Source: Aphidius gifuensis (lineage: Eukaryota; Arthropoda; Insecta; Hymenoptera; Braconidae). From it: DNA of 64,000 nucleotides. How positions within the stretch are numbered: the stretch's first letter is position 1; each line of letters opens with the position of its first letter. The DNA lies in NCBI RefSeq assembly GCF_014905175.1, contig NC_057788.1, forward strand, positions 7,502,001 to 7,566,000, written 5' to 3'. The notes beneath the pieces were generated by a model. The model was not told where the DNA came from. It saw only the letters and a list, made by a program, of their open reading frames with translations, and searched no databases. This document shows, one piece after another, positions 45,050-58,260 of this stretch. The position numbers and the translations under genes are program-made.

Positions 45050-46267
45050 ACCTTGTTAATGATGATTGCCTGGCTGAAATATTCACGTATGTGCCAGTAT
45101 GGGAAAGACCGAAAATGCTTTGGGTATGATAGTTATAACACAACAATTATTTGATTTAAAAAAATATATATTGTAATGATAATAAATTTATTTTTTAGTA
45201 TATGCAAGAAATGGAAAAAAGCCCTTGATGATTTTTGGTCGAATGTAAAAAAACTTGAACTAACTCATTGGGAATATGATGAGTGCTCAAGTTATTTGAA
45301 GCAATATCCAACAATTAAAGAACAATTAAGGTGTTTGAAATCGCTGCTTGATAGTCCACCAGGCACATTAAATCTTCAATTGAATATTTTACAATGGCTA
45401 CGAACAAATGATTCAATAACATGCATCGATACAAATACAAGAATTCTAGAATTAGCTGAATTTTTAGTATCAAATAAAAACATTGATTATTGTACAGCAA
45501 TAAGTCCAATGATAATGAGTACAGCTTTTGAACTTTTACGATTAAATTGTGATTTTAAGCCAAACATTGTTATGATGGAAGATGTCATTGAGCATGTTGA
45601 TAAAGATATTGGTAGTTTAATCATGTGTCTTTTAGCTGAAATGGTACCAATAAGTCCAAGTACTAATTTGTTGGATATCATAAAACTTGGCTCAATGATT
45701 TTTGATAAATTAAATTGTGATAAAATTTCAGCTTACTCATTGGTAGCATCAATTTTCCCTGGATGGCATATGCAAATATTTTATCATCAGAAGCATTGGA
45801 CATTGCAACAAACTTAATTAACAAAATAACAAATAAAAATGATTGGAATGAATCAATACATGATTTTTTTACAAATAAAATACACTCTGTACTTTGTCAT
45901 GCACATGAAAATGTACAATTTTTGTACTGACATTTGTATTTGTATGAAATCATGGTCAACTGATAATTTTATTAAATGGCTAGATAAATTATTTAAATCT
46001 ACAGAAAGTAATATTTACAAACATAAAATAATTTTACCTGGAATTTTTCTATACACAAATAATTTAGAAATATTAACAAAAACTGGAAAAATATTATGTA
46101 AAATTATTAAAAAATATCCAAACTATGCAAGTAGTGTATTATCACAAGTACTTTATAAATTATCGAATACACAACAAGTTGATAATACAAATGAGCTGGT
46201 ATTTATGATACCAGAAATGGTTGTCAGTAAAGAAAATGTACCAATTGGATGGGATAATGGACTTTGA
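45050..46267 (+). pseudogene. Broken F-box plus HEAT-like (focadhesin-type?) gene
   Basis: 45056-45124 encodes an F-box core (VNDDCLAEIFTYVPVWERP) with no start codon and an in-frame stop just upstream. The exon from 45200 continues ICKKWKKALDDFWSNVKK as in the array genes' second exon, but the two do not join in phase. It then changes into a helical region (YPTIKEQLRCLKSLLDSP, LELAEFLVSNKN) unlike the LRR genes. Frame shifts near 45770 and 45925 divide it into three readable pieces; the last (45934-46267) reads ILPGIFLYTN, VLSQVLYKLSNTQQ, VVSKENVPIG and ends TGA. The helical part recalls focadhesin, from memory only. It appears to be a fused and decayed gene. Confidence 0.55.
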
Positions 46268-46790
46268 ATTCCAATTTAGTAATGAAGACATTAAATTTTC
46301 GATAAAATGGTGAAATATTTTATATAAAAATATTTAATTATTAAAACAGAGTTTAAATTCAAAAAACTAAATTTGTAAAAAACAAATTGACAATTTAAAG
46401 CAATTGATGAATGATTTATCAATATAATTCTTAATCTTGATATTGATATTGATATTATAAAATAATAATAATAATAATAAAAGAGATAAAAATAACTTTG
46501 AAAGAAAAAAAAAATAATAATTAAATAAATTGAAAAACTATGAATTGAGCATTGTTAATAAATAAACAACAATTATTTATATACATACTAGTGAATTTTA
46601 AATATATTTAGCAAATAAATATTGAATTTTATGGATGCCCTTGAGATACCAATAATCCTCTAGCCATTATTCTATTTGTCTACATTGTCTAAATTTTCAT
46701 TTCTTTCTTTCCCGATCTCCATTCAGTTATACTGGTTGTTTATTTTAAGAGTGTGTGGCAAATCGTAGTGCAGCAAAAAAAAAAATAAAA
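46268..46790. promoter_or_regulatory. Promoter of the exon-repeat gene
   Basis: AT-rich, becoming less so at 46630-46760. An initiator-like tcagttatac at 46725 lies 66 bases before the ATG. No TATA box clearly placed. Confidence 0.35.
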
Positions 46791-49453
46791 ATGGATAACA
46801 GTAAAAGATTTCACGAATCGAAAGAAAATCAGTTTAATAATTCATCATATAAAGTAAGATATTAAAGTTTTTAAATTTAATTAGACTAATTTCAGCATAT
46901 TTTATTTTGATTGTCATGTGAAACAAATTAATTTAATATATTCAAAGTTTCAAGGGCTTTAAAATTTTGACTAAAATTCTCAATGGAGCTGTATTAAGAA
47001 TTTGCATAAAGTCAAATGAATAATGCTGCACATAAACGTATACTGTAATTTTTGTTAAAATTATTTTTCAACATATCTTTAATTGTTTTTCAATTATGAA
47101 AATTAAATATAAATAAGGGTGTATTTTATTATTCTTATATGTATTTTAAAACAGAGGGTAATAAGTTTTCTGATTGTTTTTTACTAAAATATCATGTATG
47201 CCAAATACACACATTTTTCCAATCGAGCATTATTCAAATATTCCAAATTATTTGTCAATGCTTTAGGGTGAAATTTAAATTTTGAATTATTTTCATATAT
47301 GTCATTCGGTAGGAAGGATATTTTATAGAATATTTTATAGAATATTCATGTGTTGAGTTCAATCAGCGTTTCAATTTTTCATAATAAACTTTGAGTTTCT
47401 TTTTTTTCTCATTTTTTTTTTTTTTTTCTATGATTAATTATTGACATGTATTTTAGTAACAAAAAATATTTCAAAATAGGAAATAATATTGCGGAGTTTA
47501 TTTTTAAACTTCTTAATTTATAGTTTATTTGATTCTTTTTTTTTTATTTATGGTGTTTTTTAGCCTCGTGCTACTATTATCTATTGACTGAAAGAAAAAA
47601 AAAATAAAATACAATATTTCAAATCCCTCAGAAAAATAAATTCAAAAAATTTTAAATTAAAATGATAGATAACACTAAAACTGAACACAAAGACCCTGAA
47701 ATAATATTGTTTGTATTGTAAACACCAGGTATTTTATTTTGTTTTTTTTTTTTTTTAAAGACGACGAAATATTCTATAGAGTATACGAGAATATTTATAT
47801 ATATTAATATATAATTAAAAAATTATTTTTTTTTTACTTAACTAAACAACAACAATTGGATATGGGCTGCATCTTACGATAAATAATGGATCCTCTGAAA
47901 AATCATAAAATGGGTTCGTGTTTGTCAGTAAATTATTGTCAATTTATATTTTTTTATTCGTTTTAAGTTATATTATTATTATTGATATATACTACATTAT
48001 TATTTTAGAATTATTATTGTTATATCATTGATTGTGACCACTGATACTTTTAATAATAATCATCAACAATATAATTCTAAAAAAAAAAAAAAAATTATAA
48101 TTATAAAATTATGATGATGTTGTTCTTGAACATGAGAGATCCTTTTTTGACTCATGATGATAAATTTTTGAAATAAAAAAAAACAATAACGATATAAGTT
48201 GAATTTTTATGATTTTTATTTGTTTTTAGATTCCTCATCAAGAATTACACCCAGGTATACCCAGTTACAATACCAATGTATTAAGTAAAAGCAAGAATAA
48301 AACTTGGTATAAGCAACAACCAATACAACAAACTGGAACAATTTCGGTGAGCAAAAATATAAAAATTTATAATCTGCATAATCATTACATAAAAGAGTAC
48401 TAAAAATTTAGTTAATTTATGTATTATTCAAATCGTTTAATATATCACGTTATAGATATAGTAAAGTATTTTAAATCTTTTTTTGAAAAATTTCAGTCGA
48501 TATTTAAAACCAAAAATTTAAATTTTTAAAAAATCTAAATTTTGTAAAACACACTTTGTTCAATGGAAAATATAATTATTCTGTTTTTAGATTAATCAAG
48601 AACCCAGTCACAATACCAATGGATTAGGTAAAAGCAAGAATAAAACTTGGTACAAGCAACAACCAATACAACAAACTGGAGCAATTTCGGTGAGCAAAAT
48701 AATAAAAAAATTTATAATCTGCATAATCATTACATAAAAGAGTACGAAAAATTTAGTTAATCTATTCAAATCGTTTAATATATCACGTTATAGATATAGT
48801 AAAGTATTTTATCTTTTTCTTTTTTAATTGCTGTCGGTATTGAAAACCAAAAATCTAAATTTTGTAAAACATATACTTTGTTCAATGAAAAATATAATTA
48901 TTCCGTTTTTAGATTCCTTATCAAGAATCCAGTCACAATGTCGCAGTCCAGTCGCAGTTTACCAATGGATTAGGTAAAAGCAAGAATAAAACTTGGTACA
49001 AGCAACAACCAATACAACAAACTGGAGCAATTTCGGTGAGCAAAAATAAAAAAATTTATTATCTGCATTATCATTTTATAAAAGAGTACTAAAAACTATG
49101 AGAAATAATAAAATTTTAATAATTTTTAGATGAAATCCGATAACGAATATACTTCCAACTTAAAACCTAAAAACAAATTGGTTAATTCAAAATTACATAC
49201 ATCTACACAAACAACAAAAAACTGGTCATCAATAAAAAAATCAGATGAAAAAAAAAATTCATTACCTTATTCAGTAAGTTGACAATATTAAAAGAAAATT
49301 TGTATTAATTATAAAAAAAAGTTTTTGAATCGGATTTTTAATTATTTTTTTTTTTTTTAGTTTAATTTAAGACCGAAAGTACCATATGAAAATAAAACAT
49401 GGCGCAAACGACATCAAAAAATCGACTCAAGAGTTAGATTTATAAGTATATAA
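46791..49453 (+). CDS. Unrecognised six-exon gene with a triplicated exon
   Basis: Exons 46791-46853, 48230-48346, 48591-48689, 48913-49035, 49130-49273 and 49361-49453, all phase 0, give 212 residues ending TAA. Exon 1 encodes MDNSKRFHESKENQ, with a KEN tripeptide at 11-13 that could be a degron or chance. Exons 2-4 are repeats, each ending SKSKNKTWYKQQPIQQTG or GKSKNKTWYKQQPIQQTG and then (T/A)IS before an identical gtgagc donor. Exon 5 is Lys/Ser/Asn-rich with KNWSS; exon 6 again has NKTWRKRH. The protein is basic, polar and probably disordered, with no signal peptide or membrane segment. Function unknown. Intron 1 contains remnants of an F-box unit. Every exon is short, but frame and splice sites agree throughout. 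Confidence 0.75.
47925..48190 (-). pseudogene. Remnant of a sixth F-box unit inside intron 1
   Basis: 47925-48105 matches the 3' flank of array copy 2 (49990-50165). It runs directly into 48112-48190, which matches the first coding exon start and 5' UTR intron of the array genes (gttgttcttgaac, gactcatgatgataaat). The whole F-box and LRR body of about 1.9 kb is deleted between them. No coding capacity remains. Confidence 0.7.
48230..49100 (+). repeat. Tandem exon-plus-intron repeat
   Basis: Three copies with period about 361 and 322 bases, covering the exon, the gtgagc donor and the following intron. The strings ataatctgcataatcattac and gttatagatatagtaaagta recur; the third intron copy is cut short. 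Near-identity of both exon and intron marks recent unequal duplication. Confidence 0.85.
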
Positions 49454-50268
49454 TTTAAATTTTTTTTTTATTTTTCAGGTATCAGAGATGAAAGTATTTC
49501 TATAAAGTTGATTTATTATCGAATATACTCTTATATAAGAGATCCAAGTGGTAAACATTTTATTAACAGGAATGCAAAAAAAAAAAACAATTTTATGACT
49601 CAAAAATTGTATAAAAATCTTGACTAAATATTAGACTAAAAAAAATATTTTTAAACTTATTTGTAAACTTAGACTTTAATTAATTAATATTAATTTTGAA
49701 ACATTGTTTTTCTTTCTGACAAAATTTAAAAAAAAAATATATTTTAAGTCACTTTTGTGTGAATTTTGCATTATTCCTATGTTTTAGATAGGAATTAATC
49801 AATACAAAAAATCTGTAAAATTATAACACAGTAATTCGCAAGAAAAAATAATTAAATAATAGAAAAATAGCTTTGTATGCAGTTAGCCTTTATTTCTTGA
49901 TTTAAATACCAACATGGTTAATACCAACTCTGCACCATGACATTTAATAATAATTTGTTTGAATCAAAAATTAGACAAAAGATAAAAGGGTTCAGGTTCA
50001 GCAGTAAATTATTGTCAATTTATATTTTTTAATTTTTTTTAAGTTATATTATTATTATTGATCATTACTATATACATTATTATTTTCGAATTATTTTGTT
50101 GTTATCATCACTGATATACTTTTAATAATTATCTACAATAATTCTAAAAAAAAGAAAAAAATTATAATTTACATTTTTTATTTAATAAAAAAAAAATAAC
50201 TTAACAACTAAGTATATAAATACGAAATGACTATTTTTTTTTTTTTTTTAGTTCATATCACTTTTTAC
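49454..50268. other. 3' flanks between exon-repeat gene and array copy 2
   Basis: 3' UTR of the exon-repeat gene to about 49750, then unique AT-rich sequence, then from about 49990 the array 3' flank. The focadhesin-like relic seen in the other units is absent here. Confidence 0.45.
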
Positions 50269-52196
50269 CTAACTTCCAGGACGAAGAACTAACCAGTTAG
50301 ATTTAGTTTTTAACTTTGAAGCTTCCGTAAAATTACTATAGAATATATACAAAACAATATTATTTATACGATTTTTAGTTATTTCGTCAGCACCAGTAAA
50401 TGTGTTAATTGTAATGTTAGAGTGGTAGAGACAAAGAGTGTTAAGATTTGGACAATTTTTAATACATTGGATTATACCAGCATCAGTGATGTTTTTACAA
50501 GATTCACACCAAAGTTTCTTTAATCCTTTCAATTTACTGATAAAATTGTCTGTAACACTATCCATAAAACTGACATTTAATTTTTCTAATTTTTCCAAAC
50601 TGGTTATAGACTTGAGAGCTGCTTGAGTAATATAGATGCATGAACTTATATCTAATTTTCGTAGATTTTTACATTTATTAACAATAGCGATAATACTGCT
50701 ATCTTGGAAATTATGCATATTTGACACATTTAAATATTCAAGATATTGCAATTTTGATAACTCATTAAAAATGACTGCAGGCAGAACTGGTTCAGTCTCA
50801 TTATTATCAATATCATTATAATGATTTGATATAATCAGATGTTTAAGTTTTTTGCAATTTTTTTTAATTGTAAATATTGTATTTTTAAATTCATTCCTGG
50901 AAACTCCATTTAAGAAACAATATTTTAAAAATCCAAGATTTTTTAGTTCTGACAATTTTAGAAAAGCAGTTTGTGTTATCACTCCACTCCAAATATCTAA
51001 AGACATTAAATTCTTGCAATATTTTACCAATTTGATTGCTATGTTATCATTAATTCTCCAACGAGTACCGAAATGTTTCAAGGTAAGAAGATTATCCCAG
51101 TTTTTAATTGAAATATCAGGTGCATTAAAATCTGGATACAACATAATATTAAAATATCTTATACTCTTGGATGAATTTAGAATATTATTGAGTACGTTTG
51201 GAGTCTCTTTGTCCCATTGGTTATTAATGTTGATATATTCCAAATTTACAAATTGATTAAAAATATTAACAGGATTGTACGAGCAGTTTTCGCTCACAAA
51301 ACAATCAATAAGACTGAGTTCAACAAGTGTTGTTGTTTCGGATATTCCTTGAATTATGTCGTCTAGAAGGCAGCCAGTTAATGCCAAATACTGAAGCTTT
51401 TTGAATTTCCTTATATTCTGAAAAATTATAAAAATTAATTTAAATAAATTAAATTTATTGTAATGAATTCATTTGATTTATAGTATTAATAATAAATAGT
51501 ATTAACTTACGAAAAACAGTGGTGGCATGAACATGTCTACTCCATAATCGAAAAAAATTTGATTTATTTCTTCTGGAAGATAATTGATTATGTGAGATCG
51601 AAACTTGGTATTGTTACAATCTTCAATATTTAATACGCGTATATGAATTTTTTTTAATTTATCCAACTTTTTGAAGGCATGAATGTAGTGATTGTTATTT
51701 ATTTTAAATTTCCCGTTGACAACTAGGTCAAGACTTGTTAAATTTTTGCAGTGTTCACCAATGAGTGGCATGATATTTGATTTGCAAATTTCCAACAAAC
51801 GCAACTCTCTCAAATAAAAACCAAACTTTGATAATAATTTCTCAACATATGATGGTGCCAACAAATTTTCATCAAAAACACGATCGCTTAATCCACCAAA
51901 TGTGTATTTTTTAATGTCGTACCAAGCTAGTTCACATGCCTCTTTCCATTTGGAACAAACTGTAAAAAAATATATAAAATTAAATAAAATAAAAATATTA
52001 AAATTATAATTTAAATAAGTAAAATTTTATTTTAATTTTTATTACCTTTTTCCATGGCTATTCTTTCAGGTACTGGTAGCCGCATGAATATTTGTGCCAA
52101 TGAATCATGATCCAGAGTATTGATGAGATCTATTTTTTCGTCAACAACAACTTGATGATGTTGTTTCTGAATGTGACAGATCCTTTTTTTACTCAT
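50269..52196 (-). CDS. F-box / LRR protein, array copy 2 (most divergent)
   Basis: 582 residues. Exons (minus) 52046-52196, 51511-51959 and 50269-51417; non-coding exon from 52880 upward. The F-box is kept (LINTLDHDSLAQIFMRL, VCSKWKEACELAWYD). Its N terminus is KKRICHIQKQHHQVVVDEK. The LRR part is clearly diverged from the rest (ALTGCLLDDIIQG, NPVNIFNQFVNLEYI, SFMDSVTDNFISKLKG). The acidic loop is replaced by NHYNDIDNNETEPVLPAV. All three exons are open, so it is probably functional with a different binding face. Confidence 0.87.
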
Positions 52197-53638
52197 AATG
52201 ATAAATTCTAAAAATGAAAAAAAATAATATATTGGAACAATAACGATAAGTTTAATTTTTTTCGAATAAAATGGATTCAGGCTTATTAAATATTGACTAT
52301 ACTCCTAAAATAATCTTCATAAAAATTAATATTTCGAGTTTATATCACTAATTATTATCAAATATTAAATAAAGTTTAATTAATAAATAAAATTTTGTAT
52401 GCAAGAATTATTCGTAATTTTAAATTGCAAATTTATTATATTTATGCATCTTATGATCCGTTTTTTAAATATTTTATACATTAAATTTTAATGAATATTT
52501 GTTTTTATTTTCAGAAAAAACATAAATTATTTTTTCAACACAATCTTTACGAAATTTTATGACTTGTGCAGTCCACCTCACTAAATGTTGTACGTCAAAA
52601 TGTGTTAAAAAATAATGAGCATGTTAAAACAAAAAATTAAAACGTTTTAAAAAAAATTAACGAGTAAATATACTGAATAATAAAATGTACTCATTTTCTT
52701 AAAGAGCGACGAACTATTTTACTATTCAAAAGTTGGTATTTTTTAAAACATTTAAAAAAATATTCATTATTTTTTCTACGAGAATTTACTACGTGGTTCA
52801 ATATTCGTAATTTTGATTTAGAAAATCATTTAAAATTTATTAAAATTACTGTAAAAAGTAAAATTTAAATAATATTTACCTTGATTTTATTATTAGTAAT
52901 ATATGCGCTCAGCAGAAATCAACTTGAATTACTTGTTACCACTACGAAGGCTTACCACTATCTGTGTCTATCTATCACTATCTATTATGGACCTTGATTG
53001 GAGATAAAAAGCAATAAAGAGATGGGGCAACCGTTGCGCATGTGCATAAGATCACAACGCAACGGAGTGAAACTATCACTATTTTTTATGAATTATTCTT
53101 TTTTTTTTTTTTTAATTATTCAACTTTTATGGAAACTTTAATTTGTAAAAAAAAATATAAAAAATGTCCTGAAATAAAATAAATTTAATTAATTATTTAG
53201 ATAAATAAAACTGCCTATTAACCAGGTTGACGAAAGTGAACGCTACAGCGCTGTCGTCACTTCCATCATCATCATCATCATTGATCATCATATAAAAATC
53301 AATAAAAGTATTATAGAAATTATAATAATAATTAGTATTATTATAGCTGGTTTTCAAAACATGAAAGTATATAAATTGTTATAGAAACGCTTTGCAAACT
53401 TGTTTTATTATATTTCAGTGCCCACCGCATTTCACTTCCTACCACAAGAGAGAGCAACAAGATGTTTTTGCCCCAGCTCAATTAAAAATTTCAAATTCAA
53501 CAAGTCAATAACAATAATAATAACAACAATTATCAATTATTATAAACAAAAAAATTTTTATTAATTAATAATTATATATAAATCAAGCGTAATTATTAAT
53601 GAAAAATTAATTAAAAAAAAAAAAAAAAGATACAAAAT
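52197..53638. other. 5' intron, promoter and spacer of array copy 2
   Basis: 5' UTR intron 52209-52879 with a block (ggattcaggcttatta...) shared by copies 3 and 4. Promoter about 52880-53060. From about 53210 the unit spacer with gttgacgaaagtgaacgct and agagagcaacaagatg. No ORF supported. Confidence 0.5.
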
Positions 53639-53935
53639 ATGGATGAATTGGAGTATACATTATTGTCAAATAATCTAGTTTTAATAACACATGGTATATC
53701 AAAAATATTGGATGGAGCAAAAGAAAAAAAAATATCAAATAATGAGAGAGAGATGGTGATGTATAAAAAATATGAGAATTAGATACATTATTGATGAAAT
53801 GTAAGAGTAATAATTTTTAATTGCTTGTCAGGCAGCTGTATCACTATAGTCAGCAATGGATATTAGTGTAACGATTTGTGGTAGCTAAAAAAATATATTG
53901 TGAGAATTATTAAATACACAACAAGTTGATATTTA
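53639..53935 (+). pseudogene. Focadhesin-like N-terminal relic, unit 3
   Basis: Same start (MDELEYTLLSNN) as the relic at 41212, with a 3-base deletion and a frame-breaking gatggtg insertion. Ends acacaacaagttgatattt. Confidence 0.5.
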
Positions 53936-54173
53936 TTATGATATTTTTTTGAATTAAGTATACTATTATTATTGATATATTGAATTATATTGATTATATT
54001 GTTGTTATCATCACTGATACTTAATTACAATAATTTTAAAAAATAAAAAAAAATTATAATTTACATTTTTTTAATTATAATTCAATATTTTTATAAAAAT
54101 ATATTGAAATTATATCAATAACTTAATAACTATATACTTATAAATACTAAATGACTAATTTTTTTTTAGTTTA

Positions 54174-56112
54174 TTATTCAATTGTTTTCCAAGTACGAGG
54201 ACAAAGAGTTAACCAGTTAGATTTGATTTTTAACGTTAAAGCTTCTGCAAATTCTTTAAAGAATATACACAAAGAAATATTATTTATACGATTTTTAGTT
54301 ATTTCATCAGCACCAATTAACGTGTTAATTGTAATGTTACACCAGTAGAGATGAAAAGTGTCAAGATTCGGACAATTTTTTATACATTCAATGATACCAG
54401 CATCAGTGATGTTTTTACAATATTCACAAAAAATTTTCTTTAATCCTTTCAATTTACTGATAAACTTGTCTGTAACACCATCAATATTACGGACACTTAT
54501 TTCTTCTAATTTGTCTAAGATCGTTAAAGGCATGAGAGCTGCTTCAGTAATATTAACGCATGAACTTATATCTAATTTTTGTAGATTTTTGCATGAATGA
54601 GCAATAGCAACAAGACTGCTATCTTGAAATTCATGCACATATGACACATCTAAATATTCAAGATATTGTAATTCTGACAACTCATCACAAAAGACAGGAG
54701 CAACTTGTCGTCTAAATATATTATTATCATCATCATCATCATATTTATTTTCTGAAAAAACCAGATGTTTAAGTCTTTTACAATTGTTTGAAATTGTATA
54801 TAGTGTATCTATAAATTCATCCTCGGAAGCTCCATCCGTAAAACAATAATTTAAATATTCGATATTTTGTATTTCTGTCAATTTTTGAAAAGCGGTTTTT
54901 ATTATTCCTTTACTCCCAATATCTAAATACTCTAAATTCTTGCAATATTTTACCAATTTGATTGCTGTGTTATCATTAATTCTAAAACGAGTACCGAGAT
55001 GTTCCAAATTTTGAAGATTATCCCAATTTTTAATTGAAATATCAGGTGCATTCCAATCTGGAAGCAACATAATATTGCAATGTCTTATACTCTTGGATGA
55101 ATTTAAAATATTATTGAATATGTTTGGAGTATTTATTTTCCATGGTTTATCAATGTCAATATATTTTAAATTTACAAATTGATTAAAAATATCAACAGGA
55201 TTGTACAAGCATTTTTCACTCACAAAAGATTTGAGAAGACTGAGTTCCACAAGTGTTGTTGTTTCGGATATTCCTTGAATTATGTTGTCTAGAAGACAGT
55301 TTTTTAATGACAAATATTGAAGTTGTTTAAATTTCCTTATATTCTGAAAAATTAGAAAAATTAATTTAAACAAATTGAATATTTATATTTTAATAAATTA
55401 ATTTGATTTATAGTATATTAATAATCAATATAGTGACTTACGAAAAGCATTTGTGGCCGGAAAATGTCTTCATCATAATATAAAAAAATTTGTTTCATTC
55501 CTTCTGGAAGATAATTGATTATGTGAGATTGAAACTCATAATTTTCCAAATTCATTACGTGGATATGAATTTTTGTTAGTTTATCCAAGTTTTTGAAGGC
55601 ATAAATGTAGTGATTGATATTTATTTCAAAATCATTGTTGACAATTAAATAAAGACTTGTTAAATTTATGCAGCGCTCACCAATGAGTGACATGATACTT
55701 GAATCGCAATTTTCCAAAACAAACAAATCTCTCAAATAAATACCAAAATTTGATAATAATTTCTTAACATATGATGGTGCCGACAAACTATCATCAAAAA
55801 AACAATCAATTGACTCGCCGAATGTGTATTTTTTAATGTCGTACCAAGCTAGTTTACATGCCTCTTTCCATTTGGAACAAACTGTAAAAAAAAATATCAA
55901 ATTAAATAAAATAAAAATATTCAAATTATAATTTAAATAAGTAAAATTTTATTTTAATTTTTATTACCTTTTTCCATGGCTATTCTTTCGTGTACTGGTA
56001 GCCGCATGAATATTTGTGCCAATGAATCATGATTCAGAGTGTTGATGAGATCTATTTTTTCGTCAACATGATGATGCTGTTCTTGAACGTGACAGATCCT
56101 TTTTTGACTCAT
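54174..56112 (-). CDS. F-box / LRR protein, array copy 3
   Basis: 584 residues. Exons (minus) 55968-56112, 55442-55881 and 54174-55343. Exon 2 is 9 bases shorter than in other copies (VMNLENYEFQSH lacks three residues). The LRR arc is open to the TAA, with a shortened acidic loop (NKYDDDDDNN) and substitutions clustered on predicted exposed strands (LKNCLLDNII, FHLYWCNITI). F-box core NTLNHDSLAQIFMRL. Part of the tight 4.1-kb tandem pair with copy 4. Confidence 0.88.
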
Positions 56113-57727
56113 GATGATAAATTCTAAAAATAAAAAATAATATATATTGAAACAATAACGATAAGTTTAAATTTTTTCGAATAAAATGGATTCAGGCTTA
56201 TTATATATTGACTATACTCCTAAAATAATCTTCATAAAAATTAATCTTTCGAGTTTATATCACTAATTATTATCAAATATTAAATAAAGTTTAATTAATA
56301 AATAAAATTTTGTATGCAAGAATTATTCGTAATTTTAAATTGCAAATTTATTATATTTATGCATCTTATGATCCGTTTTTTAAATATTTACACATTAAAT
56401 TTGAATGAATATTTGTTTTTATTTTCAGAAAAAACATAAATTATTTTTTCAATACAATCTTTACGAAATTTTATGACTTGTGCAGTCCACCCCACTAAAT
56501 GTTGTACGTCAAAATGTGTTAAAAAATAATGAGGGTGTTAAAACCAAAAATTAAAACGTTTTAAAAAAAATTAACTAGTGAATATACTGTGAATAATAAA
56601 ATGTATTTATTTTCTCGAAGAGCGACGAACAATTTGACTATTCAAAAGTTGATTATTTTTTAAAACGTTTTGAAAGTTATGAAAAAAAAATCCATTATCA
56701 AGCTCGAGCTTGTATAAAAACTAAAAAATAGGACGTATTGAAATGTTTTATAATCAATTGACTATTGGTATGTGAAAATATGTAGATTGTACTAATAAGT
56801 ATTTAATGCGAATTAATTATTAATACTATATTTTATTGGCAATCACTAAAAAGCCGAACAATATTTATTATTTTTTCTACATGAATTCACCACGTGGTCC
56901 AATATTCGTAATTTTGATTCAGAAAATCATTTAAAATTTATTAAAAGATAACTATTTTGTGAATATTAAAATTAAATAAAATTACTGTACTAAGTAAAAT
57001 TTAAATAATATTTACCTTGATTTTATTATTAATAATATATGCGCTATTAGTAGAAAACAATTTGAATTACTTGTTACCACTACGAAGGCTTATCTCTATC
57101 TGTGTCGATCTATCACTATCTATCATGGACCTTGATTGGAAATAAAAAGCAATAAAAAGAAATGGCAACCATTGCGCATGTGCATGTGATCTTATTGGGG
57201 TGTAAAAAACTATCACTATATTTTTTATGTCAATTATTCTTTTTTTTTTTTTTTTAATTATTTAACTTTTATGGAAACTTTAATTTGAAAAAAAAAATAT
57301 AAAAAATAGCCTGAAATAAAATAAATTTAATTAATTATTTAGATAAATAAAACTGCCTATTAAACAGGTTGACGAAAGTGAACGCTTCAGCGCTGTCGTC
57401 ACTTCCATCATCATCTAAATGATGATATATAAAAGTTTTTATTGATTATGATATATAAAGTTTAAATATTTATAATAAAAATCAATAAAAGTATTGGAAT
57501 TATATTAGGAATTATATTTCAGTGCCCGTCACTTTCTACCACAAGAGAGAGCAACAAGATGTTCATGCACACGCTCAATTAAAAATTTCAAATTCAACAA
57601 GTCAATAACAATAATAATAAGAACAATTATCAGTTATTATAAACAAAAAAATTTTTATTATTTATATAAAAATTAAGCGTAATTATTTATAAAAAATTTT
57701 TTTTATAAAACAAAAAAGATACAAAAT
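56113..57727. other. 5' intron, promoter and spacer of array copy 3
   Basis: 5' UTR intron to about 57015, longer than in copies 2 and 4 by an extra stretch at 56640-56880 that is shared with copy 1's region at 43970-44140. Promoter and spacer follow as in the other units. No ORF supported. Confidence 0.45.
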
Positions 57728-58020
57728 ATGGATGAATTGGAGTATAAATTGATCATCAAATAATTCAGTTCTAATAATACACATGAAATATCAAAAATAC
57801 TGGATGGAGAAAAAAAAAAAAAATATCAAATAATGAGAGAGATGGTGATGTATAAAAAATATCAGAATTAGATATATTATTGATGAAATGTAAGAGTAAT
57901 AATTTTCAATTGCTTGTCAGGCAACTGTATCCAATAGTCAGCAATGGATATTAGTATAACGATTTGTGGTAGCTAAGAAAATATATTGTGAAAATTATTA
58001 AATACACAACAAGTTGATAT
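57728..58020 (+). pseudogene. Focadhesin-like N-terminal relic, unit 4
   Basis: ATGGATGAATTGGAGTA start kept, but the frame is lost within ten codons by an inserted base (aaattgatcatcaaat). Otherwise collinear with the other relics. Confidence 0.5.
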
Positions 58021-58260
58021 TTTAAGATATATTTTTTTAATTTAGGTATATACTATTATTATTGACATAATAAATTTATATTGTTGTTATCATCACTGAT
58101 ACTTATTTACAATAATTCTAAAAAATATAGAAAAAAATTATAATTTAGATATCTTTAATTATAATTCAATATTTTTATAAAAATATATTGAAATTATATG
58201 AATAACTTAACAATTACGTACTTATAAATACTAAATGACTAATTTTTTTTTAGTTAATTA

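Noticed and set aside
54358..54600. Plus-strand ORFs opposite the LRR exons
   Set aside because: Antisense reflections of the conserved LRR coding sequence, present only because the sense strand is open.
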